A stretch of DNA of 9,480 bases, from positions 1 through 9,480 of the forward strand of contig CAKZOY010000095.1 in assembly GCA_937138275.1 (NCBI GenBank). The letters are read 5' to 3'. The stretch is from an uncultured Chloroflexota bacterium. Its GTDB lineage: Bacteria; Chloroflexota; Anaerolineae; B4-G1; DUEL01. The position numbers and the translations under genes were made by a program. The notes beneath the pieces are model-generated. The model saw nothing but the letters and a program-made list of their open reading frames with translations, ran no database searches and was not told where the DNA came from. Positions 1 to 6,373 of this stretch are shown piece by piece; position 1 is the first letter of the stretch; each line of letters starts with the position of its first letter.

Positions 1-52
1 CCAGCGGCCTTTTCAAAGGGCACAGCTACCAATTTTTGTTTTATAACTTAAA
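1..52. repeat. Left arm of a 52-base inverted repeat (probable insertion-sequence end)
   Basis: Positions 1-52 are the reverse complement of 9404-9455 with 49 of 52 matches: 1-26 match 9430-9455 exactly, 31-52 match 9404-9425 exactly, and only 27-30 (TACC against CGCT) differ. The inner boundary is abrupt, just after CTTAAA at 47-52. The AT-rich inner half and the sharp edge suggest the end of an insertion sequence whose body lies outside the window. No transposase is visible, so the family is unknown. Confidence 0.75.
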
Positions 53-229
53 ATTTGCCGTTGTCAATGTAGTTACGTTTCAGCGCCCTTTTGGGGCTCA
101 GCCTGACCGTATTGTAAATGGACAAATTATTCCAGCAATACCAGGAATCACATATCGTGAGCATCCCGAAGCCGCAAGTTTCAACCTGACTTGTCTCAAA
201 ACGGAAATGAGTTTGTAACAGTTTCCGCC
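53..229. other. Non-coding stretch, AT-richer than the rest
   Basis: Between the left repeat arm and the amrS promoter there is a stretch visibly richer in A and T than the neighbouring genes. I find no tRNA-like fold and no ORF with recognisable content; a short open frame through it starts inside the repeat arm and resembles nothing. Small dyads occur, for example CGGAAA at 202-207 pairing with TTTCCG at 222-227. It could be old flank of an insertion or the decayed end of an upstream gene. Confidence 0.4.
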
Positions 230-258
230 TTGCGGAATCCCTTGGGTGGGGGTAGAAT
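230..258 (+). promoter_or_regulatory. Probable promoter of the amrS-like gene
   Basis: TTGCGG (230-235) and TAGAAT (253-258) are separated by 17 bases, a sigma-70-type arrangement with a strong -10 and a weak -35. Transcription would start near 264-266, essentially at the ATG at 267, so the mRNA would be leaderless. A dyad TTCCGC-CTT-GCGGAA (223-237) overlaps the -35 and could be an operator or a remnant hairpin; this is not established. Confidence 0.5.
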
Positions 259-266
259 GCGGAATA

Positions 267-1277
<1,011 letters not shown>

Positions 1278-1300
1278 TAAAATTTTGTCGCAAGCACCCC

Positions 1301-1348
1301 TGCCCTCCCTTGCCTCTTGCCTACTTGCCCACTTGCCCACTTGCGTTG
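1301..1348. repeat. Short heptamer/octamer tandem array (TTGCCYAC units)
   Basis: From 1310 the units are TTGCCTC, TTGCCTAC, TTGCCCAC, TTGCCCAC and TTGCGTTG, running directly into the TATAAT at 1349. The preceding pyrimidine-rich stretch (1301-1309) looks like decayed units. The array fills the gap between amrS and tsaE and supplies the TTGCCC that serves as a plausible -35. It is one of three arrays of similar period but different sequence in this cluster (others at 2551-2605 and 3197-3245). Confidence 0.75.
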
Positions 1349-1354
1349 TATAAT
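1325..1354 (+). promoter_or_regulatory. Promoter of the tsaE-tsaB-rimI-udg cluster
   Basis: A perfect -10 hexamer TATAAT lies at 1349-1354, with TTGCCC at 1325-1330 as -35 (18-base spacer) contributed by the tandem repeat. The start of transcription is expected near 1361, two bases before the tsaE ATG at 1363. No Shine-Dalgarno sequence is possible on such a transcript, so translation of tsaE would be leaderless. Confidence 0.65.
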
Positions 1355-1362
1355 CCCCTCTG

Positions 1363-1869
1363 ATGACTCCGATCCTGGACCAGCGTTCGCTGGAAGTCAT
1401 TTCCCGTAGTGCCGAGCAGACCCACCGGGTAGGCGTTCGGTTGGGGCAGTTGCTGCGCGGTGGGCAGGTCGTCTGCCTGGAGGGACCGCTGGGAGTGGGC
1501 AAGACCGTGCTGGCCCGGGGCATCGGCGAAGGCTGGGGCGCTACCTCGCCGGTTCTCAGCCCCAGTTTCGTCCTGATTCGGGAGCACCGCCGACCTGCCG
1601 GGCGTCAGCGGCTATTGCATGTGGACTTCTACCGTCTGGAAGACCCCCGGGAGGCGGAGAGTTTGGGGCTGGAGGAGTGGCTGGAGGCGCCCGACGCGGT
1701 CGTGGTGGTGGAATGGCCAGAGCGGGCGGCGTCGGTTCTCCCCTCAGAGCATCTCCGGGTGCGTCTGGAGTTTGCGGACGGCGACCGTCGGCGGCTGCTC
1801 TTCACTGCCCTGGGGGATGCGTATATGCCCCTGCTGCAGGCGTTGCGCCGCGCCCTGTTCGGAGGATAA
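1363..1869 (+). CDS. tsaE: tRNA threonylcarbamoyladenosine biosynthesis ATPase TsaE
   Basis: A 168-residue P-loop protein of the TsaE (YjeE) family, the ATPase that assists TsaB-TsaD in making t6A37 on ANN-decoding tRNAs. Visible motifs in order: Walker A GPLGVGKT (residues 41-48), the switch-like SPSFVLIRE (66-74), HVDFYRL (86-92), and EWPER (117-121), all hallmarks of the family. The residue after the first glycine of the P-loop is Pro rather than the Asp common in many homologues; the catalytic Lys47 and Thr48 are intact. The C-terminal 20 or so residues after the beta-strand LLFTALG are not diagnostic. The start codon lies 8 bases after a TATAAT box, supporting this ATG. It is followed one base later by tsaB, the expected partner, and the stop region GGAGGATAA doubles as the ribosome binding site for tsaB. 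Confidence 0.95.
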   Translation: MTPILDQRSLEVISRSAEQTHRVGVRLGQLLRGGQVVCLEGPLGVGKTVLARGIGEGWGATSPVLSPSFVLIREHRRPAGRQRLLHVDFYRLEDPREAESLGLEEWLEAPDAVVVVEWPERAASVLPSEHLRVRLEFADGDRRRLLFTALGDAYMPLLQALRRALFGG

Positions 1870-1870
1870 G

Positions 1871-2533
1871 ATGCTCCTGGCACTGGATACGGCGACCCGC
1901 TTTGCCAGTTTTGCCCTCCATGATGGGCGTGCCGTACGCTACGAGATGACCTGGGAGGCGGGCCGTCAGCACACGACCCAACTGATGCCCCGCGTTGTGG
2001 AGGCGCTGGAAGAACTGGAGGCTCGTCCGGAGGCCCTCTCGGCGGTGGCTGTCGCCCTGGGGCCGGGGTCGTTCACCGGTCTGCGGGTGGGGATAGCGGT
2101 TGCCAAAGGGCTGGCCCTGGCGCGGGGCATCCCCCTGATCGGCGTTCCCACCCTGGACATTCTGGCCGCGGCCCAGGAGCAGGACCGCCGTCTGCTGCTG
2201 GCTGTTCTGCAGGCCGGGCGGGGCCGCCTGTGCGTTGCGCGCTACCGCTGGCGTCGGGGATGGCAACGGCGGGATGACCCCTTCCTCGCCACATGGGAGA
2301 GCCTCTTCGCCGATCTCACTGCCCCCATCCTGCTCTGTGGCGAAGTAGACGAAAAAGGACTTCGGCTGGCCGAAGAGCGGGGTGACCTGGTAACGGTGCT
2401 CCCACCGGCCCGCTGTCTGCGGCGGGCGGGCTTTCTGGCCGAACTGGCCTGGGAGCGACTGCGCCGGGGCGAGACGGACGACCCGGCTACCCTGGCGCCG
2501 CTGTACCTGCAATTCCCTACGGACATGCGATGA
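1871..2533 (+). CDS. tsaB: tRNA threonylcarbamoyladenosine biosynthesis protein TsaB
   Basis: A 220-residue member of the ASKHA-fold TsaB (YeaZ) family, the non-catalytic scaffold that dimerises with TsaD and recruits TsaE. The N-terminus MLLALDTAT and the central segment ALGPGSFTGLRVGIAVAKG (about residues 62-80) are diagnostic, as is the QHTTQLMP stretch (33-40) matching the metal-like site region of the family. The length is normal. The ATG at 1871 lies 4 bases downstream of GGAGGA (1861-1866), which is within the end of tsaE, so the two are translationally coupled. The stop TGA overlaps the ATG of rimI (ATGA at 2530-2533). TsaD, the catalytic subunit, must be encoded elsewhere. Confidence 0.95.
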   Translation: MLLALDTATRFASFALHDGRAVRYEMTWEAGRQHTTQLMPRVVEALEELEARPEALSAVAVALGPGSFTGLRVGIAVAKGLALARGIPLIGVPTLDILAAAQEQDRRLLLAVLQAGRGRLCVARYRWRRGWQRRDDPFLATWESLFADLTAPILLCGEVDEKGLRLAEERGDLVTVLPPARCLRRAGFLAELAWERLRRGETDDPATLAPLYLQFPTDMR

Positions 2534-3183
2534 AACCGTCTATCTTCCGTCCCCATTTTCCCAATCCCCAATCTCCCAATTCCCAATCCACCAATTCCCG
2601 ATCCGCCTTTCCCTTCGTCTTCCGACCGATGCGGGAGGAGGACATTCCGGAACTGATGGAGATTGAACAGCGGTCTTTTCCGACCCCCTGGCCGGAATCG
2701 GCGTATCGGCATGAACTTCGCTATGGGACGGATTCCCTGTTTTACGTACTTCAACCTCAGAAAGAGGCCTCTTCCGAAACCTGGTGGGAACGGCTCAAGG
2801 GGCTGTGGCAGTCCCCGCGTTCCCCTATCCTGGGCTATGTCGGGATACGTCTCCTATCTGACGAGGCCCACATCACAACGATCGCAGTCCACCCCGACTG
2901 GCGCGGCCGGGGGTTGGGAAAGTACATCCTCCTGATGGCTATAGAGCGCGCCCTGAAGTACCGGGTCCATTTCATCACTCTGGAGGTACGGGCGTCCAAC
3001 CGGATTGCCCAGAACCTCTACACCGATCTGGGATTCCAGTTTGTCGGCGTCCATCGCCACTACTACCGGGATGGGGAGGATGCGTGGCTGATGCGGTTGG
3101 GTCCGCTGAATGAAGGTGCGATCGTCCATCTGCAGGAACTCCGGCGCGCCGTAGAGGAGCGCCTGCAGAACCTGCAAATCTGA
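2530..3183 (+). CDS. rimI: Ribosomal protein S18-alanine N-acetyltransferase RimI (GNAT family)
   Basis: A 217-residue GNAT acetyltransferase. The core begins at about residue 29 (FVFRPMREEDIPELMEIE, then SFPTPWPESAYRHEL). It carries the acetyl-CoA loop VHPDWRGRGLGKYIL, the strand FITLEVRASNRIAQNLY, and the C-terminal GFQFVGVHRHYYRDGEDAWLM, all typical of RimI, which acetylates the N-terminal alanine of S18. Its position after tsaE-tsaB with an ATGA overlap is the common bacterial arrangement. Two features make it longer than the roughly 150-residue E. coli protein: an insert of about 25 residues between the first strands (around KEASSETWWERLKGLWQ), and a Pro/Asn/Gln/Ser-rich N-terminal tail (residues 1-28) encoded by a CCCAATN tandem array. 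An internal ATG at 2629 would skip the tail but also lose the conserved first strand, so the 2530 start is preferred. Confidence 0.88.
   Translation: MKPSIFRPHFPNPQSPNSQSTNSRSAFPFVFRPMREEDIPELMEIEQRSFPTPWPESAYRHELRYGTDSLFYVLQPQKEASSETWWERLKGLWQSPRSPILGYVGIRLLSDEAHITTIAVHPDWRGRGLGKYILLMAIERALKYRVHFITLEVRASNRIAQNLYTDLGFQFVGVHRHYYRDGEDAWLMRLGPLNEGAIVHLQELRRAVEERLQNLQI
2551..2605. repeat. Heptamer-type array (CCCAATN units) inside the 5' end of rimI
   Basis: Repeated CCCAAT cores occur at 2560, 2567, 2575 and 2582 with a period of 7-8 bases, flanked by degraded copies (CCCCATTTT before; CCAATTCCC and CGATCC after). The array lies in frame within rimI and encodes its Pro/Asn/Gln/Ser-rich N-terminal tail. 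It resembles the arrays upstream of tsaE and udg in unit length and in its position at a gene junction. Confidence 0.75.
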
Positions 3184-3196
3184 CAACCTGCCCCAA

Positions 3197-3245
3197 CGAC
3201 ACGCGATTTGCGACACGCGACACGCAATTTGCGATACGCGAACAC
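3197..3245. repeat. Seven-unit heptamer array between rimI and udg
   Basis: Seven consecutive heptamers can be read without a gap: CGACACG, CGATTTG, CGACACG, CGACACG, CAATTTG, CGATACG, CGAACAC. Two unit types (CGACACG-like and CRATTTG-like) are mixed. The array fills nearly the whole 75-base gap between the rimI stop and the udg start and ends directly before the ribosome binding site. Confidence 0.8.
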
Positions 3246-3255
3246 AAGGAGGTGA
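3246..3255 (+). promoter_or_regulatory. Strong ribosome binding site for udg
   Basis: AAGGAGGTGA is a full-length match to the anti-Shine-Dalgarno sequence, with the GGAGG core ending 6 bases before the GTG at 3259. It fixes the GTG as the start. It contrasts with the leaderless or overlapping starts of the upstream genes. Confidence 0.85.
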
Positions 3256-3258
3256 CCA

Positions 3259-3861
3259 GTGACGGAACTGGACCAAATCGCCGCCGAAATCCGTGCCTGT
3301 ACCGCCTGTATCCTCCATCGGGGACGTACCCAGGCGGTGCCTGGGGAGGGTCCGGCGAATTCCACCATCGTCTTTGTGGGAGAGGCGCCGGGATTCCACG
3401 AAGACCAGCAGGGGCGTCCCTTCGTTGGTCAGGCCGGGCAGTTCCTGGAGGAACTGTTAGCCAGCATCGGCCTGCGCCGGGAGGAGGTCTACATCACCAA
3501 CATCGTCAAGTGCCGCCCGCCGGGCAACCGGGATCCTTTGCCCGACGAGATCGCTTCCTGCAGTCCGTTCCTGGACCGACAGTTGGCCTTGATCCGGCCC
3601 AAACTGGTGGTGACCCTGGGGCGGTTCTCCATGGCCCATTTTTTGCCCCGCGCCCGCATCTCGGACGTCCACGGTCAGCCTCAGCGGGTCGGCGGGATCA
3701 TCTGCTTCCCGATGTACCATCCGGCGGCGGCCCTCCATCAGCCGTCGCTGCGGCGGACGGTGGAGGAGGACTTCCGCCGCATCCCCGAAGTGCTGGCGAA
3801 AGCGGAGCAGGTGGCGGAATACCAGCCCCCGCCCCAGGCCGAGCAATTGAGACTGTTCTGA
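3259..3861 (+). CDS. udg: Type-4 (Fe-S) uracil-DNA glycosylase
   Basis: A 200-residue family-4 uracil-DNA glycosylase, which excises uracil from DNA produced by cytosine deamination and starts base-excision repair. Motif 1 is GEAPGFHEDQQGRPFVGQAG (residues 41-60), with the conserved Glu42 of the family; the C-terminal motif HPAAAL begins at His154. Four cysteines (Cys14, Cys17, Cys85, Cys101) sit in the spacing of the [4Fe-4S] ligands (CTAC near the N-terminus; KCRPPGNRDP ending in SC). The family is common in thermophiles and in many other bacteria. It starts with GTG behind a perfect ribosome binding site and follows rimI by 75 bases, probably as the last gene of the tsaE cluster. A foldback repeat starts 7 bases after its stop. 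Confidence 0.93.
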   Translation: MTELDQIAAEIRACTACILHRGRTQAVPGEGPANSTIVFVGEAPGFHEDQQGRPFVGQAGQFLEELLASIGLRREEVYITNIVKCRPPGNRDPLPDEIASCSPFLDRQLALIRPKLVVTLGRFSMAHFLPRARISDVHGQPQRVGGIICFPMYHPAAALHQPSLRRTVEEDFRRIPEVLAKAEQVAEYQPPPQAEQLRLF

Positions 3862-4052
3862 TATCGTTGCCACAGATTTTCCCGTGGGTAACTGTTCAGC
3901 CGGTTGAGTTGAGGGGGAAACCTCACCCTCTCCCCCAACCCCTTTCCCTTCCCATTGGGAGAGGGTGCTGAAAAAGTGGCGAGGGATAAGGTGCTGGAGG
4001 CCTGTCCCGCTCTTTGGGGCGGCGTTTTGCCTCCCTCATCCCCCCAGCCCCC

Positions 4053-4076
4053 TTCTCCCCCGCAAGCGGGGGAGAA
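4053..4076. repeat. 11-bp perfect hairpin
   Basis: TTCTCCCCCGC (4053-4063) and GCGGGGGAGAA (4066-4076) are perfect complements with a two-base AA spacer. It lies inside the MITE-like insertion next to the larger palindrome. It is followed by AAAAAT rather than a T-tract on the + strand, so it is not a standard intrinsic terminator. Confidence 0.8.
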
Positions 4077-4079
4077 AAA

Positions 4080-4128
4080 TATGGGTTTTGGCGCTGGCGG
4101 CCGAAGGCCGCCAGCGCCAAAACCCATA
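4080..4128. repeat. Perfect 23-bp palindrome with a 3-base loop
   Basis: Positions 4080-4102 are exactly complementary to 4106-4128, with GAA between them. The stem is GC-rich in the centre (GCGCTGGCGGCC). It sits at the middle of the MITE-like insertion and would form a very stable hairpin in RNA or single-stranded DNA. There is no T-tract after it on either strand. It may block transcription from udg into the permease gene, but that is an inference. Confidence 0.9.
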
Positions 4129-4349
4129 CAAAAATCCCCCGAGGGCGCAGCCCCGTGGGGAGGGGGGCAAGGGGGGAGGGGTATCATCACTCTCCTCAGG
4201 AGCGACCTGCTGCTGGATGAAAATCCGACTTTTTCAACAGCCTCTGGGAGAGGGGTATCGCCGAAGGCAACAGGGTGAGGATGAGGTCTCTCCCGCAGCA
4301 CAGGAGAGGGGCCGGGGGTGGGTCTCCCCCTGGCTGAATAGTTACTCCC

Positions 4350-6212
4350 GTGGAATCTGTGGCACAAAACCCCGTTTTCCGTGAAGTTTTGGAGGCCGTG
4401 GCAGGACTCTCCGATCTCGCCATCACCCTGCTCATTCTGGCGGCGGCGGTTTTGCTGATCCTCAGCGAACGGTTGCGCGCCGACCTGGTCGCGCTGCTGG
4501 TCCTGGTGGCCCTGGGCATCTCCGGCGTCTTGACCCCCCAGGAGGCCTTTTCCGGCTTTAGCCGCTCCGCCGTCATCACCATTATGGCGATTTCCATCCT
4601 GGCCGAGGGCCTCCGACGCACCGGCGTGACCGACCGGATCGGGGACCTTCTGTTACAGATAGTGGGAAAACGGGAATCCTATCTGGTCGTCGGGACGATG
4701 CTGGCGGGGGCGTCGCTCTCTCTGGTGATGAACAACATCGCTGCGGCTGCCATCCTCCTGCCGTCGGTCTCCTCGGCGGCCCGCAAGGCCGGTGTACCCC
4801 AGACCCGGCTACTGATGCCTCTGGCCTTCGGCACGATGCTGGGCGGAATGGCGACCCTCCTCACGACTACCAACATCGTCGTCAGCGGACTGCTGCGGGA
4901 TCAGGGGATACGGGGGTTCGGCCTCCTGGACTTTGCCCCCGTCGGCCTGCCTCTGGTCGCCATCGGCGTGGCCTATATGGCCCTCTGGGGCCGCCGGAGT
5001 CTGCCCATTCAACCCATCCGGGAGCGGACGGAGGGCGTTCGGACTCCGGAGCAGGACCTGGTGCAGCTGTACCGTCTGGGCGAGCGGCTGTTCCGCGCCC
5101 GTATCCCGGCGGGTTCCTACCTGATTGACCGTCCCCTGGCCCAGAGCACCTTCCGGGAAATCTACGGCCTCAGCGTCGTCGGTCTGGAACGAGGCGGAAA
5201 GGTGATCCTGGCGCCATCTCCCGATTTTGTCTTTCAGGAGGGAGACGTGGTGCTCCTGGAGGGGAACCTGGAAGAATTCCGCCGCCGGGACCGTCCCCCC
5301 TATCTGGAGATTCTCCCGCCGCGCGAGTGGCGAGAAGAGGACCTGGAATCTCCGGCGGTGGTCGTTGTGGAGGCGGTCCTCTCGCCCCGTTCCAGCCTGA
5401 TCGGCCAAACGTTGCGCCAGGCCAACTTCCGCGAGAAGTACGGCTTCACCGTCCTGGCTATCTGGCGGGCCGGGCGCCCGATCCGGACCAATCTCTCCGA
5501 CCTCCCCCTGGAGTTCGGCGACGCGCTGCTCCTGCAGGGCCCGCGGGAACGGTTGCCGGTCCTGCGGAGCGAGCCGGACCTGATCCTGCTGGCGGATGAG
5601 AAAGAGATTCTGCCCGTTGCCGGGAAGGGGTGGCTGGCCGCGGGGATCGCCGTCCTGGCGCTGCTGCTGGCTGCGGTCAACTACCAGGCCGTGGCGGAGA
5701 TTCTGCTGGGCGGGGCCCTGGCGATGATGCTGGCGGGCGTGCTGACGATGGATCAGGCCTACGAGGTCATTGAGTGGCGGACGGTCTTCCTGGTGGCGGG
5801 GATGATGTCTCTGGGCATTGCGATGACCAAAAGCGGGGCGGCGACCTGGCTGGCCGACCGGGTGCTGGCCCTGCTGGGTTCCGGCGGACCGACAGGCCTG
5901 CTGGCCGGATTGTTTCTCCTGGCAATGGGGCTATCTCAGGTGATGCACGGGGCGGCGGTAGCCTCCTTTGTGGCCCCCATAGCCATCCAGGTGGCGTTGC
6001 AGAGCGGGCTCAACCCCCAGGCGCTGGCTATGGGGGTCGCCCTCGCAACCTCCACCACCTTCATAACCCCCCTGGGCCATCCGGTCAACGTACTGGTGAT
6101 GAACGCGGGCGGGTACCGGCCCCTGGACTACCTGCGCATCGGCTGGCCGCTGACGCTGATCATCTTTCTGGGCGTGCTGGCCCTGGTGCCGGTCTTCTGG
6201 CCGTTGCGCTGA
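4350..6212 (+). CDS. SLC13-family (DASS-type) permease with two TrkA-C domains
   Basis: A 620-residue inner-membrane transporter. The first membrane half (about residues 15-215) holds the family's helix-break motif region LVMNNIAAAAILLPSV and TTTNIVVSG. A cytoplasmic section follows with two TrkA-C (RCK-C) domains, about residues 240-318 (RIPAGSYLIDRPLAQSTFRE to EGDVVLLEG) and 338-408 (LSPRSSLIGQTLRQANFREK to GDALLLQGP). The second membrane half (about 425-620) contains the repeat motif ATSTTFITPLGHPVN. This architecture is that of SLC13-type anion/dicarboxylate permeases, some of which carry sulfate or other anions with sodium; the substrate cannot be read from the sequence. The RCK domains suggest gating by a ligand. 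The start is uncertain: GTG 4350 and GTG 4359 lie within the right arm of the foldback repeat, TTG 4389 and GTG 4398 are further alternatives, and the first hydrophobic helix begins only at about residue 22. None has a well-spaced ribosome binding site. Confidence 0.87.
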   Translation: MESVAQNPVFREVLEAVAGLSDLAITLLILAAAVLLILSERLRADLVALLVLVALGISGVLTPQEAFSGFSRSAVITIMAISILAEGLRRTGVTDRIGDLLLQIVGKRESYLVVGTMLAGASLSLVMNNIAAAAILLPSVSSAARKAGVPQTRLLMPLAFGTMLGGMATLLTTTNIVVSGLLRDQGIRGFGLLDFAPVGLPLVAIGVAYMALWGRRSLPIQPIRERTEGVRTPEQDLVQLYRLGERLFRARIPAGSYLIDRPLAQSTFREIYGLSVVGLERGGKVILAPSPDFVFQEGDVVLLEGNLEEFRRRDRPPYLEILPPREWREEDLESPAVVVVEAVLSPRSSLIGQTLRQANFREKYGFTVLAIWRAGRPIRTNLSDLPLEFGDALLLQGPRERLPVLRSEPDLILLADEKEILPVAGKGWLAAGIAVLALLLAAVNYQAVAEILLGGALAMMLAGVLTMDQAYEVIEWRTVFLVAGMMSLGIAMTKSGAATWLADRVLALLGSGGPTGLLAGLFLLAMGLSQVMHGAAVASFVAPIAIQVALQSGLNPQALAMGVALATSTTFITPLGHPVNVLVMNAGGYRPLDYLRIGWPLTLIIFLGVLALVPVFWPLR

Positions 6213-6244
6213 GGACGGGCCGCAGAGATTCTCATGGTTACGAT

Positions 6245-6373
6245 TTGTTCAGGACGAGCGGGGTCTTCAGCGATGACCTCATCCGGCGTTGGATCGCCGC
6301 GATGCGGGAAAACGACCTTGCGGTGCGCATCCGGCCCCATCCCTACGAGGTGAAACTGTACTACGATGCATGA
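6245..6373 (+). CDS. Possible small ORF overlapping the murJ start
   Basis: The 153-base gap between the permease and murJ holds a frame open through to TGA at 6371-6373. From TTG at 6245 it encodes 42 residues, including SDDLIRRWIAAMREN, RIRPHPYEVKLYYDA at the end, a composition that looks protein-like. No ATG or GTG start with a good ribosome binding site is visible, so it may instead be the tail of a decayed gene. It overlaps murJ by 8 bases, and GAGGTGA (6345-6351) within it could act as a distant ribosome binding site for murJ. I do not recognise the family. Confidence 0.35.
   Translation: MFRTSGVFSDDLIRRWIAAMRENDLAVRIRPHPYEVKLYYDA

Larger units (their letters stand above)
3961..4244. 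mobile_element. MITE-like insertion nested in the foldback element
   Basis: Terminal inverted repeats GAGGGTGCTGAAAAAGT (3961-3977) and ACTTTTTCAACAGCCTC (4228-4244) match at 15 of 17 positions. The element is bounded by the direct repeat TGGGA (3956-3960 and 4245-4249), which extends to a 10-base match TGGGAGAGGG if the left terminus is counted (3956-3965 and 4245-4254), so the exact target duplication is ambiguous. It is about 284 bases long with no transposase and is internally palindromic. The GGCTGTTGAAAAAGT end resembles termini of several bacterial insertion sequences; I cannot assign a family. Its position splits the outer repeat, showing it arrived later. Confidence 0.65.
3868..4364. 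repeat. Outer foldback (inverted-repeat) element between udg and the permease gene
   Basis: The left arm (3868-3901) and right arm (4332-4364) are imperfect reverse complements. They share GCCACAGATT (3869-3878), TAACT-TTCAGCC with one internal mismatch, and one single-base length difference. Inward, both arms continue into pyrimidine-rich CCTCACCC/CTCTCCC-type sequence on one strand and its complement on the other, including ACCCTCTCCC (3925-3934) opposite GGGAGAGGGT (3957-3966). The 488 bases between udg and the permease (3862-4349) hold this element and its insertion and no credible gene; open frames here are low-complexity by-products of the repeat. It looks like a non-autonomous palindromic repeat of a kind usually present in many genomic copies; the copy number here is unknown. 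Confidence 0.65.

Noticed and set aside
36..218. Short + frame following the left repeat arm
   Set aside because: Its start lies inside the repeat arm and the sequence resembles no family; both repeat arms give the same FYNL start by translation of the repeat itself.
3197..3245. CRISPR-like array
   Set aside because: The units are 7 bases and contiguous, without spacers; no cas genes occur nearby.
4053..4128. Intrinsic terminator for the udg operon
   Set aside because: Both hairpins are strong but neither is followed by a T-tract on the + strand. Only a non-standard barrier role remains possible.
3955..4384. Open frames within the foldback region, on both strands
   Set aside because: They consist of Pro/Gly/Arg-rich low-complexity translation of the repeats and cross element boundaries. 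None has a ribosome binding site or a recognisable motif.
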